A stretch of 64,000 nucleotides of DNA from Luedemannella flava (GCF_039528515.1 NZ_BAAALT010000127.1:60054-124053), one strand, 5' to 3'; shown: positions 8,744 through 17,150, numbered from the stretch's first letter. Numbers and translations are program-made. Notes: generated from the sequence alone by a model not told the origin.

Positions 8744-8895
8744 GCGACGCGCACAGCTCATCGGCACGGTGTACCGGTTGTGCACCACAGGGATGCCCAG
8801 AGGTGCCGATCCGGCTCAGCCGTACGCGCCATAGTGGATAGTTGACCGTCCCGCATACTCTGCGCTGTGGTATCACCACGGACGGGAGTGTGTGC

Positions 8896-9717
8896 GTGAA
8901 CGACCCGGCAGCCAGCGCGCGACGACCGGAGCACGACCGGGCTTTCGACGCCACCGCGAACGTCGAGGGCATAGGTGGGCTGCTGCTCGCCGTGGCTTCG
9001 ATTCTCGCCACGTGGTCGGCGCCGGGCTTCATCCTGGGTGGCGCCGCGGCGGTGGTCGTCGGCGGAGTGGCGCTGATGCGCGCGTGGAGCCGGCGGGCCC
9101 GGCTTTCGGCCATCGGCGCGGTCGTCGTCATGATCGTCGGAGCGGGCCTGTTCGGCGGCGGGGCGACCTGGGTCGTCGGCGACCGCGAGAACCGCACCCC
9201 CGATCCGCCGTCTACGACCGGCCCCGGTCAGTTCGGCGTCACGCCCACGACCCAGCCGGTCACCGTCGGGTCCACGCCATCACCCGCGCCCGCGACCAGC
9301 ACGAACGCCGCCACGACCGCCCCGTCGGCGCCTCCCGCCGGCGCCGGCGAGGTGCGGCGGTCCGGGTCGGCCACGCTGAAGGTGCTCTACGGCGTGGATC
9401 TCGACGCGGACGAGACCGCGGCGCCGGACTGGCGCTACGACCAGGGCTGGGGTTCCCCGAAGGGTCGTGACATCTTCTTCGTCTCGCCGACGACCGTGTA
9501 TCCGGGCAGCGGGAAGATCCTGGTCGTCAACGCGCCGCCGACCTACGACACCTGCCGGACGGCTACCGGGTACGGCGATTCGCTGACAGGTTCGCAAGTC
9601 CGCGCCGGTACGCACCTGTGCCTCATCACGGACGAGGACCGCTGGGCATACGTCAAGATCACGGGTGTCAACCGCGACGACAAGACGATGACGATCCAGA
9701 TCACCGTCTGGAACTGA
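8896..9717 (+). CDS. Membrane-anchored hypothetical protein with extracytoplasmic domain
   Basis: A 273-residue protein. Residues about 25-50 and 65-90 are two hydrophobic segments (GGLLLAVASILATW and SAIGAVVVMIVGAG). A long Thr/Pro/Ser-rich linker follows, then a C-terminal domain of about 110 residues with two cysteines (YDTCRTA and THLCLIT) that could form a disulphide outside the membrane. This looks like a cell-surface protein with a beta-rich C-terminal module (RWAYVKITG, TMTIQITVWN). The start GTG at 8896 was chosen because GGGAG lies 8 bp before it. I do not recognise a family; the parA remnant is its upstream neighbour. Confidence 0.65.
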   Translation: MNDPAASARRPEHDRAFDATANVEGIGGLLLAVASILATWSAPGFILGGAAAVVVGGVALMRAWSRRARLSAIGAVVVMIVGAGLFGGGATWVVGDRENRTPDPPSTTGPGQFGVTPTTQPVTVGSTPSPAPATSTNAATTAPSAPPAGAGEVRRSGSATLKVLYGVDLDADETAAPDWRYDQGWGSPKGRDIFFVSPTTVYPGSGKILVVNAPPTYDTCRTATGYGDSLTGSQVRAGTHLCLITDEDRWAYVKITGVNRDDKTMTIQITVWN

Positions 9718-10045
9718 GGGGCCGCTGCCGTTGTAGCAAGATCTCGGTCTTCTGTGCAGGAGTGCGGCTGGGCTGCGTTCTCGTACAGGAGATGGTGATC
9801 TTCACGGCAAGGCAGGGGCGATTTGTCGCTTATCGGGTCGCCTGGACCGCGCGTTTGCACCGCATGCACCGATCATGGAACGACGCATGTCGACGGCCAA
9901 CGATCTGGCTGCACGTCCGTACGGGAGTTAGCGATCTCCACCCCGGCGCGGGGGCAGCGTCGCTGACCACGGTGTGACGGGTCGCTCACTACCGACCGGG
10001 TGCCGGGGCGGAGACACTGGTGGTTGGACCGGCAACGGGAGAATC
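9718..10045 (+). other. Intergenic region with imperfect inverted repeat; no gene seen
   Basis: No convincing reading frame fits this 328-bp gap. It contains paired segments AAGATC (about 9738) and GATCTT (about 9798), with inner CTGT and ACAG pairs, which could fold into an arm with internal loops. The base composition is less GC-rich than the neighbours. The ribosome binding site of the next gene (GGGAG) lies at the right end. Confidence 0.35.
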
Positions 10046-12106
10046 GTGCGCACGCTGCTCGTGGACAACTACGACTCGTTCACCTACAACCTCTTTCACT
10101 ACCTGGCCGAGGTGAACGGCGAGGAGCCGGAGGTCGTGGTGAACGATGATCCGCGCTGGCAGTTGTCGCACCTCGACGACTTCGACAACGTGGTGCTCTC
10201 GCCCGGACCCGGGCACCCGGCGAACCCGGGCGACTTCGGGATCTGCCGGGAGATCCTGGCCGAGGGCCGCCTGCCCCTGCTCGGCGTCTGCCTGGGCCAC
10301 CAGGGCCTCGCGGCCGCGTACGGCGGGCATGTGCGCCAGGTCACCCCCTGCCACGGCCGCGTGAGTGCGGTCCGCCACGACGGGTCGGCGCTGTTCGACG
10401 GCATCCCGTCGCCGTTCAACGCCGTCCGCTACCACTCGCTGGCCGTCGACAACCTGCCCGACGAGCTGGTCGCCACCGCCTGGGCCCCCGACGGCACGAT
10501 CATGGCGCTGCGGCACCGGACGCTGCCCCGGTGGGGCGTGCAGTTCCACCCCGAGTCGATCGGCTCGTCGCACGGCCGGCGCCTGCTGGACAACTTCCGC
10601 GCGCTCACTGGAACCGGGCGTCGGCGGAGGCCGGCCCCGACGAAGGTCGACGTGAAGAAAGCGGAGCCGGCGCGACGTCTGCGCGTCCGCACCCGGACCC
10701 TCCCGACCCGGTGGGAGGCCGAGGCGGCGTTCGCTGCCCTGTTCGCCCCCGGTCCGGACGCGTTCTGGCTGGACAGCAGCCGCCCTGACGGCGTACTCGG
10801 CAGATTTTCGATCATGGGGAACGCGGACGGGCCGCTGGCCCGCGTGGCCACGGCCGACGTCACCGCGGGCGTCGTGACCATCCGGTCCCACGGCGGCACC
10901 ACGACCGTCGACGGGCCGTTCCTGAGCTGGCTCGACGAGGACCTTGCCGCCTGCCGGATCGACGACCCCGGGCTGCCGTGCCCGTTCGCGCTCGGCTGGG
11001 TGGGCTACCTGGGCTACGAGCTGAAGGCCGAGTGCGGCGGCGAGCCGGCGCACCGCTCCGACCTGCCCGACGCGGCGATGATCTTCGCCGACCGTGCCCT
11101 CGTCCTGGACCATGTGGCAGGCACGACCTATCTCCTGGCGTTGGCCGACGATGACGACCGCGACGCCGAAGCATGGCTGGACACCACGGCGCAGCGGCTC
11201 GCGACCGTCGACGACGCGCCGGGGCGCGCGCCCCGCGCGCAGGCCACGGACGAGCTGCGCGTGCGGCACGACCACGACGCGTACCTGGAGCTCATCGACG
11301 CCTGCCAGCGGGAGATCGCGGCGGGGGAGAGCTACGAGGTGTGCCTCACCAACATGATCGAGGCGGACGGTGACGTCGACCCGTGGGAGGGCTACCGGTT
11401 CCTGCGCCGGATCAGCCCGGCGCCGTTCGGCGCGCTGCTGCGTTTCGGCGACGTGAGCGTGCTGAGCACCTCGCCGGAGCGGTTCCTGCGGGTGGGCGCC
11501 GACGGGATGGCGGAGTCGCGGCCGATCAAGGGTACCCGGCGGCGCGGGGCGACCCCCGACGAGGACGCGGCCCTGGTCGCCGACCTGGACGGCAGCGCCA
11601 AGGACCACGCCGAGAACCTGATGATCGTCGACCTGGTCCGCAACGACCTCGGCCGCGTCGCCGAGGTCGGCTCGGTCGAGGCGCGCGACGTGTTCCGCGT
11701 CGAGACGTACGCGATGGCCCATCAGTTGGTCAGCACCGTCACCGCGCGACTGCGCGCGGACGCGGGCGCGGTGGCGTGCGTGCGGGCGGCCTTCCCGCCC
11801 GGCTCGATGACCGGCGCGCCGAAGGTGCGCACCCTGCGCATCATCGACGACCTGGAGGGCGGCCCGCGCGGCGTCTACTCCGGCGCGATCGGCTACTTCT
11901 CGCTGACCGGGGCGGCCGACCTCAGCGTCGTCATCCGCACGGCCGTCGTCACGCCCGGCCGGGTGCGCTACGGCGTCGGCGGGGCGATCATCGCGCTGTC
12001 CGACCCGGCCGAGGAGGTCGCGGAGACCGCGGTGAAGGCCGCCCCCGTGGCGGCCCTCACCGGCGGCGACGTCCCGCTGCGTCCCCGCGCGGCGTCGCTG
12101 CGCTGA
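10046..12106 (+). CDS. pabAB: Aminodeoxychorismate synthase, fused PabA-PabB
   Basis: A 686-residue fusion. Residues 1-190 form a class I glutamine amidotransferase with the catalytic triad visible as Cys82 (LLGVCLGHQG) and His168/Glu170 (QFHPESIG). Residues about 210-680 form the chorismate-binding enzyme, with PIKGTRRRG (Lys495, the residue that forms the intermediate in aminodeoxychorismate synthases) and GSMTGAPKVRTL. It makes 4-amino-4-deoxychorismate from chorismate and glutamine, for folate or for p-aminobenzoate-derived antibiotics. The start GTG at 10046 follows GGGAG and matches the usual VRTLLVDNYDSF beginning. No lyase or polyketide gene is nearby, so folate supply is the default. 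Confidence 0.93.
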   Translation: MRTLLVDNYDSFTYNLFHYLAEVNGEEPEVVVNDDPRWQLSHLDDFDNVVLSPGPGHPANPGDFGICREILAEGRLPLLGVCLGHQGLAAAYGGHVRQVTPCHGRVSAVRHDGSALFDGIPSPFNAVRYHSLAVDNLPDELVATAWAPDGTIMALRHRTLPRWGVQFHPESIGSSHGRRLLDNFRALTGTGRRRRPAPTKVDVKKAEPARRLRVRTRTLPTRWEAEAAFAALFAPGPDAFWLDSSRPDGVLGRFSIMGNADGPLARVATADVTAGVVTIRSHGGTTTVDGPFLSWLDEDLAACRIDDPGLPCPFALGWVGYLGYELKAECGGEPAHRSDLPDAAMIFADRALVLDHVAGTTYLLALADDDDRDAEAWLDTTAQRLATVDDAPGRAPRAQATDELRVRHDHDAYLELIDACQREIAAGESYEVCLTNMIEADGDVDPWEGYRFLRRISPAPFGALLRFGDVSVLSTSPERFLRVGADGMAESRPIKGTRRRGATPDEDAALVADLDGSAKDHAENLMIVDLVRNDLGRVAEVGSVEARDVFRVETYAMAHQLVSTVTARLRADAGAVACVRAAFPPGSMTGAPKVRTLRIIDDLEGGPRGVYSGAIGYFSLTGAADLSVVIRTAVVTPGRVRYGVGGAIIALSDPAEEVAETAVKAAPVAALTGGDVPLRPRAASLR

Positions 12107-12141
12107 CCCGTTTCGTCGTACCGGCGCGGCAGACTGTCCGC

Positions 12142-12561
12142 ATGGCACAGACGATGACCGACGCGCAGTGGCGTGCGTTCGTGTCCGAGGGCACCCGCAC
12201 CGGCAAGCTCGCCACGGCGGGTCCGCCGCACGTGGTTCCCGTCTGGTTCGTCCTCGACGGCGACGACGTGCTCTTCACCACCGGAAGGGAGTCCGCGAAG
12301 GGCCGCCGGCTGGCCCGCGACGACCGGGCCGCGCTGTGTGTCGACGACGAGCACCCGCCGTTCGCGTTCGTCATGCTGCGCGGGCGGGCCACGCTCAGCG
12401 GGGACCTCACCGAGATGCGGCACTGGGCGACCCGGATCGGCGTCCGCTACATGGGTGAGGGGGCCGGTGAGGCCTTCGGCGCCCGCAACGCGGTGCCCGG
12501 CGAGCTGCTCGTGCGGCTGCGGGTCGAGCGCGTCACCGCGATGGCCGACCTCACCGACTGA
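12142..12561 (+). CDS. PPOX-class (pyridoxamine oxidase-like) F420/FMN-binding protein
   Basis: A 139-residue single-domain protein of the split beta-barrel fold. GKLATAGPPHVVPVWFVLDGD is the strand-turn motif of the Rv1155-like PPOX family, followed by FTTGRESAKGRRLARD and VMLRGRATLSGD. Family members use F420 or FMN to reduce quinones, biliverdin and other compounds. The gene starts 35 bp after pabAB on the same strand and could be co-transcribed, though no functional link is known. The physiological substrate is unknown. Confidence 0.85.
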   Translation: MAQTMTDAQWRAFVSEGTRTGKLATAGPPHVVPVWFVLDGDDVLFTTGRESAKGRRLARDDRAALCVDDEHPPFAFVMLRGRATLSGDLTEMRHWATRIGVRYMGEGAGEAFGARNAVPGELLVRLRVERVTAMADLTD

Positions 12562-12565
12562 CCTC

Positions 12566-13330
12566 TCACGCGTCGCGCCGCCGCAGCACCAGATACCCGC
12601 CGAGCACCGCCGCAGCGGCCCACCCCGCGAGGATGCCGATCCCCGTCCACGGCCCGTAGTCGCGCCCGAAGTCGGCGCTGCCCGGCTGGGTCAGGTGCAT
12701 GACCACCCACCCGACCTGGTCGGGCAGGTACTGCGTGACGACCCTGATGCCGGGCACATTCCCCAGGCCCTGTGACCCGAGGAAGAACAACGGCAACAAC
12801 ACCGCGAGAGTACGGACGGAGCCGCGCAGCATCGTGGCGATCCCGACCGCGAACAGCCCGATGAGCAACAGGTGCAGCGTCGCCCCCGCGACGGCGCCCG
12901 CCGCGCCCGGCGACGCCAGCGTGACGCCGGCGTCACCGAGCGCCGCCTGCGAGGCGAGGAGGTCGCCGAGCGCGCACACCACCGCGACCACGGCCAGCGG
13001 CACCGCCGTGGCCAGCACCTTCGCGGCATAGAACCGTCCCCGGCGGGGCACCGCGAGCAGCGACGCCCGGATCATCCCGGAGCCGTACTCGGACCCGACC
13101 GCGAGCACGCCGAACACGACCATGGGCAGCTGGGCCAGGGTCAGCCCGTAGAAGGCGGGGAACAGCGGGTCGAAGTGCTCCCGCATGTCCCCGGGCAGCT
13201 TCGCGGGTCGCCACGCGAAGCCCAGCAGCCACGCGAGGCCGATGGCCACGAACAGCGCGGGCGCCAGGGTCGCGAGGGTCGACCGGACGGTGCGGATCTT
13301 CGCCAGCTCGGCGGCGACGACGGCCCTCAT
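12566..13330 (-). CDS. ABC transporter permease, ABC-2 type
   Basis: A 254-residue integral membrane protein with about six hydrophobic segments. It begins MRAVVAAELAKIRTVRSTL, the amphipathic lead typical of ABC-2 permeases in drug and bacteriocin exporters. The motif GSEYGSGMIRASLLAVPRR in the first cytoplasmic loop is characteristic of this family. The gene overlaps the ATPase gene by 4 bp (12566-13330 and 13327-14028), so the two form one translationally coupled unit. It probably exports a peptide or drug, or acts in self-resistance. Confidence 0.9.
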   Translation of the reverse strand: MRAVVAAELAKIRTVRSTLATLAPALFVAIGLAWLLGFAWRPAKLPGDMREHFDPLFPAFYGLTLAQLPMVVFGVLAVGSEYGSGMIRASLLAVPRRGRFYAAKVLATAVPLAVVAVVCALGDLLASQAALGDAGVTLASPGAAGAVAGATLHLLLIGLFAVGIATMLRGSVRTLAVLLPLFFLGSQGLGNVPGIRVVTQYLPDQVGWVVMHLTQPGSADFGRDYGPWTGIGILAGWAAAAVLGGYLVLRRRDA

Positions 13331-14028
13331 CGTGCCCCCTCCAGGGTGCGCAGGAACGCGTCCTCCAGCGACGGCTGGTCGGCCACGAACTCCTTGACCG
13401 TGGCGTCGGCGAGCAGTCGGCCGCGCGCGATGACGATCAGATGATCGGCGAGCAGGGCCGTCTCGCTCATGAGGTGACTGGAGACGAACACCGTGCGCCC
13501 TTCGTCCGCCAGGTCGCGCAGGAGCGTGCGCAGCCAGCGGATGCCCTCCGGGTCGAGGCCGTTGAGCGGTTCGTCGAGCAGTAGCACCCCCGGGTCGCCG
13601 AGCAGGGCCACCGCCAGCCCGAGGCGTTGCGTCATGCCGAGCGAGAACCCGCCCACCCGCCGCCGGGCCGCGTCGCCCAGCCCCACAAGATCCAATACCT
13701 CCGGTACGCGTGCCGCGGGGATGTCCTGCGTGCGCGCCAGCCAGCGCAGGTGGTTGACCGCGCTGCGGCCCCGGTGCGCCGCCCGGGCCTCCAGCAGGAC
13801 GCCGACCTCGCGCAGCGGGTGCGGCAGGTCCCGGTAGCGGCGCCCGCCGACGCGCGCGTACCCGGCGTCGGGCCGGTCCAGGTCGACGATCATCCGGAGG
13901 GTGCTGGACTTGCCGGCCCCGTTCGGCCCCAGGAACGCGGTGACCTGGCCGGGACGGAGCGTGAAGGTCAGCCCGTCGACGGCCTGTTGCCGCCCGTACC
14001 TTTTGGTGAGGTTGTGTGCTTCGATCAC
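13327..14028 (-). CDS. ABC transporter ATP-binding protein, ABC-2 exporter type
   Basis: A 233-residue ATPase. Walker A is FLGPNGAGKSS near residue 36, the signature LGMTQRLGLAVALLGDP stands in place of LSGGQ, and Walker B is VLLLDEPLNGLDPEG. The combination and the C-terminal section (VKEFVADQPSLEDAFLRT) match DrrA/BcrA-like export ATPases. It pairs with the overlapping permease downstream. A histidine kinase and response regulator are transcribed divergently from a gap of only about 100 bp. This arrangement is typical of antibiotic-sensing export modules. Confidence 0.93.
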   Translation of the reverse strand: MIEAHNLTKRYGRQQAVDGLTFTLRPGQVTAFLGPNGAGKSSTLRMIVDLDRPDAGYARVGGRRYRDLPHPLREVGVLLEARAAHRGRSAVNHLRWLARTQDIPAARVPEVLDLVGLGDAARRRVGGFSLGMTQRLGLAVALLGDPGVLLLDEPLNGLDPEGIRWLRTLLRDLADEGRTVFVSSHLMSETALLADHLIVIARGRLLADATVKEFVADQPSLEDAFLRTLEGAR

Positions 14029-14126
14029 CGGGTCGACGCTACGGAGAGGGTCGCGCGGGCTCTGCCCGCCAACGGTGGCAGCCCTTGTCCTCCAAAGTTG
14101 ACAGCGTCGCCACGTAGCCTGGCTCC

Positions 14127-15317
14127 ATGCGTCGCTACCTGGTCACCGTCGTCGTCGGGTTGGTGCAGGCGCTGCTCGTGGCGGCCACCGCGACCACGCT
14201 GCGGCCGCCCTGGTGGGCCCTCGCGGCGGGCGCGACGGCCCTCGTCGCGGTGCTGTGGGCGGGGCACCGCCGGCCACTTGTCGCGTTTGTCGTCGCGCAG
14301 GGCGCCTGGGTTCTCACCGGCCAGGGTCACGTGCTGCTGCTGTGGGCGGCCTACCGCACCGGCCGGGCCACGCTGACCCGTCGGGGCACCGCGATGGCGG
14401 CCGGCGCGGCGCTCGGCGGGCTCGGCGCCGGTGCCCTGGTCCGGTCGGCTGAGCCCGACGTCGTGGCCCAGCACGTGTTCGGGTTTGTGGCGTTCGTGGC
14501 CCTGCCGATGCTGGTCGGGCGCTACCTGGCCCAGCATGAGCGGCTCGTGTCCACGTTGGACCGGGAGAACCGGCACCTGCGCTGGCGCCGCGACGCGCTC
14601 GCCGAGCAGGCCCGGCTGCGCGAGCGGGTGCGCATCGCCCGCGACATGCACGACTCGCTCGGCCACCGGCTCAGCCTGGTGTCCGTGCAGGCCGCCGCCC
14701 TGGAGGTCGGTCCGCTGCCGCCGGCGCAGCGGGCGGCCGTGACCCAGCTGGCCGCGTCGGCGCGGGCCGCGATGGCCGAGCTGAACGAGGTGGTCGCCAC
14801 GCTGCGCACCGGCGAGGACGCCCCGGCGCCCGGCATCGGCGCGGTCGACGGGCTGGTCGACCGGTTCCGCGCGGCTGGTCAGCCGGTGACGCGGCGGGAC
14901 GCCGGCCCGCCCCGCGCGCTGCCGGACGGGGCGTCGCACGCGGCGTACCGGGTGGTCGAGGAGGGTCTGACGAACGTCGCCAAGCACGCGCCCGGCAGCC
15001 CGGTCACGGTGTCGCTGACCTGGGAGCCAGACGCGCTGCTGGTCACGGTGGCCAACCCGGTCCCGCCCGGCCCGCCGGCCGGCGGCGCGACCGGGCACGG
15101 CATCGCCGGTCTGGCGGAGCGGGTCGGCGCCGCCGGCGGCGTGCTCGACCATCGGCGGGACGGCGGCGAGTTCCGGCTCTTCGCGATGCTGCCGGGCGAC
15201 GTCGAGGTGGACGAGCCGGAGGTCAGCTCCGGGCGCGGGCTTGTCGTCGGCGTCGTTGCCGCCGCGCTCATGCTGCTGCTCCTGCCCGCCGGCATGATGG
15301 TCGGGGTCGGCGGGTGA
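14127..15317 (+). CDS. Sensor histidine kinase, NarL-partner (HisKA_3) type
   Basis: A 396-residue kinase. Residues 1-130 contain about four short hydrophobic segments with no large extracellular domain. The dimerisation helix holds RIARDMHDSLGHRLSLV, with the phospho-acceptor His175. An HATPase_c domain follows (RVVEEGLTNVAKHAP for the N box, GHGIAGLAERV for the G box). An extra hydrophobic segment ends the protein (371-396). Such small intramembrane-sensing kinases often detect cell-envelope stress or antibiotics. The gene overlaps the response regulator by 4 bp and faces the ABC exporter, its likely target. Confidence 0.93.
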   Translation: MRRYLVTVVVGLVQALLVAATATTLRPPWWALAAGATALVAVLWAGHRRPLVAFVVAQGAWVLTGQGHVLLLWAAYRTGRATLTRRGTAMAAGAALGGLGAGALVRSAEPDVVAQHVFGFVAFVALPMLVGRYLAQHERLVSTLDRENRHLRWRRDALAEQARLRERVRIARDMHDSLGHRLSLVSVQAAALEVGPLPPAQRAAVTQLAASARAAMAELNEVVATLRTGEDAPAPGIGAVDGLVDRFRAAGQPVTRRDAGPPRALPDGASHAAYRVVEEGLTNVAKHAPGSPVTVSLTWEPDALLVTVANPVPPGPPAGGATGHGIAGLAERVGAAGGVLDHRRDGGEFRLFAMLPGDVEVDEPEVSSGRGLVVGVVAAALMLLLLPAGMMVGVGG

Positions 15318-15970
15318 TCCGGGTCCTGGTTGCCGACGACGAGCCGCTGATCCGGGCCGGCATCGCCACCGTCCTCGCGTCGGCGGGCGACATGTCCGTG
15401 GTGGCCGAGGCCGGTGACGGGCGTGCCGCCGTCACCGCCGCGCTCGCCCACCGGGTCGACGTAGCGCTGTTCGACATCCGGATGCCCGACCTCGACGGCC
15501 TCGGCGCCCTCGCCGAACTGCGCCGCTGGATGCCCGAACTGCGGGTCGTCATGCTGACCTCGTTCGGCGTCGACGAGTACGTGCTGCGCGCCGTGCAGGC
15601 CGGCGCCGCCGGCTTCATCCTCAAGAACTGCGCGCCCGACGAGCTGATCGGCGCGGTCCGCGCGGCCCACCGGGGCGAGGTCTACCTCGCGCCGGCCGTG
15701 ACGCGGGCGGTCATCGAGCGGGTCACCCCGACCGATCCCGACCGCCGCCGGGTCGCGTCGGCCCGCCTCGCCGCGCTGAGCCCGCGCGAGGCCGAGGTGC
15801 TGGGGCTGTTGGCCGAGGGCCTGTCGAACGCCCAGATCGGGCAGCGCCTGCACGCCACCGAGACGACCATCAAGACCTACGTGAGCCGCGTCCTGACCAA
15901 GCTGGGCTGCGCAAACCGGGTCCAGGCGGCCCTGTTGGCGCGCGACGCGGGTGACGCGCGTCGCAGGTGA
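15314..15970 (+). CDS. Response regulator, NarL/FixJ family
   Basis: A 218-residue regulator. The receiver domain holds the acidic pocket VADDE (residues 6-10), phospho-acceptor Asp54 (ALFDIRMP) and the conserved Lys in FILKN. A LuxR-type helix-turn-helix at about 150-210 carries LSPREAEVLGLLAEGLSN and TIKTYVSRVLTKL. It is translationally coupled to its kinase (GTGA overlap) and probably activates the divergent exporter genes. The gene is followed within 25 bp by a tRNA on the opposite strand. Confidence 0.95.
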   Translation: MIRVLVADDEPLIRAGIATVLASAGDMSVVAEAGDGRAAVTAALAHRVDVALFDIRMPDLDGLGALAELRRWMPELRVVMLTSFGVDEYVLRAVQAGAAGFILKNCAPDELIGAVRAAHRGEVYLAPAVTRAVIERVTPTDPDRRRVASARLAALSPREAEVLGLLAEGLSNAQIGQRLHATETTIKTYVSRVLTKLGCANRVQAALLARDAGDARRR

Positions 15971-15994
15971 GTGTCCGAAAAGGTGAGGCAAAAG

Positions 15995-16068
15995 TGTCCC
16001 CGGTGGGATTTGAACCCACACTGTCGGAGGTTTGAGCTCCGTTCCTCTGCCGATTGGGATACGGGGAC
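15995..16068 (-). tRNA. tRNA with anticodon CAA (Leu), short variable arm
   Basis: Read on the minus strand from 16068, the acceptor arms GTCCCCG and CGGGGAC pair perfectly. The anticodon stem CGGAG/CTCCG encloses the loop CTCAAAC, giving anticodon CAA, and the T arm GTGGG-TTCAAAT-CCCAC is canonical. The D arm is TCC/GGA with GG in the loop. The discriminator is A, as leucine identity needs, and no CCA is encoded. CAA reads the UUG leucine codon, but the variable region is only 5 nt (ACAGT), whereas bacterial leucine tRNAs usually have a long variable arm. It should be charged by LeuRS only if that enzyme tolerates this form. Confidence 0.85.
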
Positions 16069-16153
16069 GCGGGTCGCCATAGCGTAACCGTTAGTCTAAG
16101 CGCACCGGCATCAACCCGAGGCCGACGACATGATCTTGATGCTGGGGGTACGC

Positions 16154-16759
16154 GTGACCGAGGTGCAGAGCCGTCGGGTGCTCATCGCCGAGGACGAGGC
16201 GCTGATCCGCCTGGACCTGCGCGAGATGCTCGTTGAGGAGGGCTACGACGTCGTCGGCGAGGCCGGCGACGGAGAGACCGCCGTCAAGCTCGCCGAGGAG
16301 CTGCGTCCCGATCTTGTCATCCTGGACATCAAGATGCCGATCATGGACGGCCTCGCGGCCGCCGAGAAGATCGCCGGCCCCCGGCTGGCCGCGGTCGTCA
16401 TCCTCACCGCGTTCAGCCAGCGCGACCTGGTCGAGCGGGCGCGCACCGCCGGTGCGATGGCGTACCTGGTGAAGCCCTTCCAGAAGACCGACCTGGTGCC
16501 GGCCATCGAGGTGGCGCTGTCCCGGTTCGCCGAGGTGGCCGCGTTGGAGGCCGAGGTCGCGTCGCTCACCGACCGACTGGAGACGCGCAAGGCGGTCGAG
16601 CGCGCCAAGAGCAAACTCATGATCGCGTACGCCATGAACGAGCCTGACGCCTTCAAGTGGATCCAGCGCACGGCGATGGACCACCGGATGACCATGCGCG
16701 AGGTGGCGGACCGCATCCTCGCCGAGGATCTTCCCGGTTCCGGCGCCCAAGGTCAGTGA
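16154..16759 (+). CDS. pdtaR: ANTAR-domain response regulator, PdtaR-like
   Basis: A 201-residue regulator. The receiver domain (RVLIAEDEALIRLDLREML, phospho-acceptor Asp58 in VILDIKMP, Lys in YLVKPF) is followed by a coiled linker and an RNA-binding ANTAR domain (ERAKSKLMIAYAMNEPDAF, then WIQRTAMDHR). The sequence runs closely parallel to M. tuberculosis PdtaR (Rv1626), which with the kinase PdtaS acts by transcription antitermination on dual-hairpin RNAs. The kinase gene is not in the window. The GTG at 16154 was preferred because GGGGG lies 5 bp before it; an ATG at 16130 is an alternative. A large palindrome follows. Confidence 0.93.
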   Translation: MTEVQSRRVLIAEDEALIRLDLREMLVEEGYDVVGEAGDGETAVKLAEELRPDLVILDIKMPIMDGLAAAEKIAGPRLAAVVILTAFSQRDLVERARTAGAMAYLVKPFQKTDLVPAIEVALSRFAEVAALEAEVASLTDRLETRKAVERAKSKLMIAYAMNEPDAFKWIQRTAMDHRMTMREVADRILAEDLPGSGAQGQ

Positions 16760-16795
16760 TCGTGCGGTCCGGGCCCCGATAGCCCGAATTTTGTC

Positions 16796-16835
16796 CAGCT
16801 GTGGCCGAGGTGACGCGTCACCTCGGCCACAGCTG
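16796..16835. terminator. 40-bp perfect palindrome, probable terminator of pdtaR
   Basis: The arms CAGCTGTGGCCGAGGTGACG and its exact complement meet with no spacer, so the RNA hairpin would have a tight turn, and the DNA is a perfect palindrome. It starts 36 bp after the pdtaR stop codon. No U-tract follows. A loop-free palindrome could also be a binding site for a large dimeric regulator. Confidence 0.6.
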
Positions 16836-16879
16836 TGTCACGGCTTGGTTGATATTGCCTAATGGGCCGCTCGCCAGGC

Positions 16880-16908
16880 TTGACACCCCTTGTGACGCAG
16901 CTTACGTT
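16880..16908 (+). promoter_or_regulatory. Housekeeping sigma promoter for the liv operon
   Basis: TTGACA at 16880-16885 is separated by exactly 17 bp from TACGTT at 16903-16908. It lies 243 bp upstream of livK with no other gene between, implying a leader of about 235 nt. The -35 is a perfect consensus; the -10 matches four of six, including the conserved first two and last positions. Confidence 0.6.
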
Positions 16909-16968
16909 CGCCGCACGACGCGGCAGCGAGGCTTGCTCGCGGCTCGCCGGCAGGGCACGAAACCGGAC

Positions 16969-17010
16969 AGGAGGACCGCGATCGTCGTGGGGTGTTACGC
17001 GTCCCTGTGA
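16969..17010 (+). other. Candidate leader peptide in the liv operon 5' UTR
   Basis: A perfect ribosome binding site AGGAGG (16969-16974) inside the livK leader is followed by a nine-codon frame (ATC GTC GTG GGG TGT TAC GCG TCC CTG) and TGA at 17008-17010. No ATG starts it; GTG at 16987 is 12 nt from the AGGAGG and ATC at 16981 is 6 nt. As read, the peptide is IVVGCYASL, in which four of nine residues are branched-chain amino acids. This could be a regulatory leader for a branched-chain amino acid transporter. Weak evidence, one sequence only. Confidence 0.3.
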
Positions 17011-17150
17011 TCATGAAGTGGCCCGGCGGAAACGCTGAGGAAATCTCCCGGATGAAGGATCGGACCCCGTCGGCCCGGCGCGCACACGCGACCAGCTGGT
17101 CGGCAGCACCAACACCGGCCATGCCGGCGTAGGACGAGGAGAGGAATCGG

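Noticed and set aside
10046..12106. Marker of a p-aminobenzoate-primed polyketide cluster
   Set aside because: No polyketide synthase, aminotransferase or lyase gene is adjacent; folate supply explains a single fused gene.
15995..16068. Phage or island attachment site at the tRNA
   Set aside because: No integrase gene and no direct repeat of the tRNA 3' end were found nearby.
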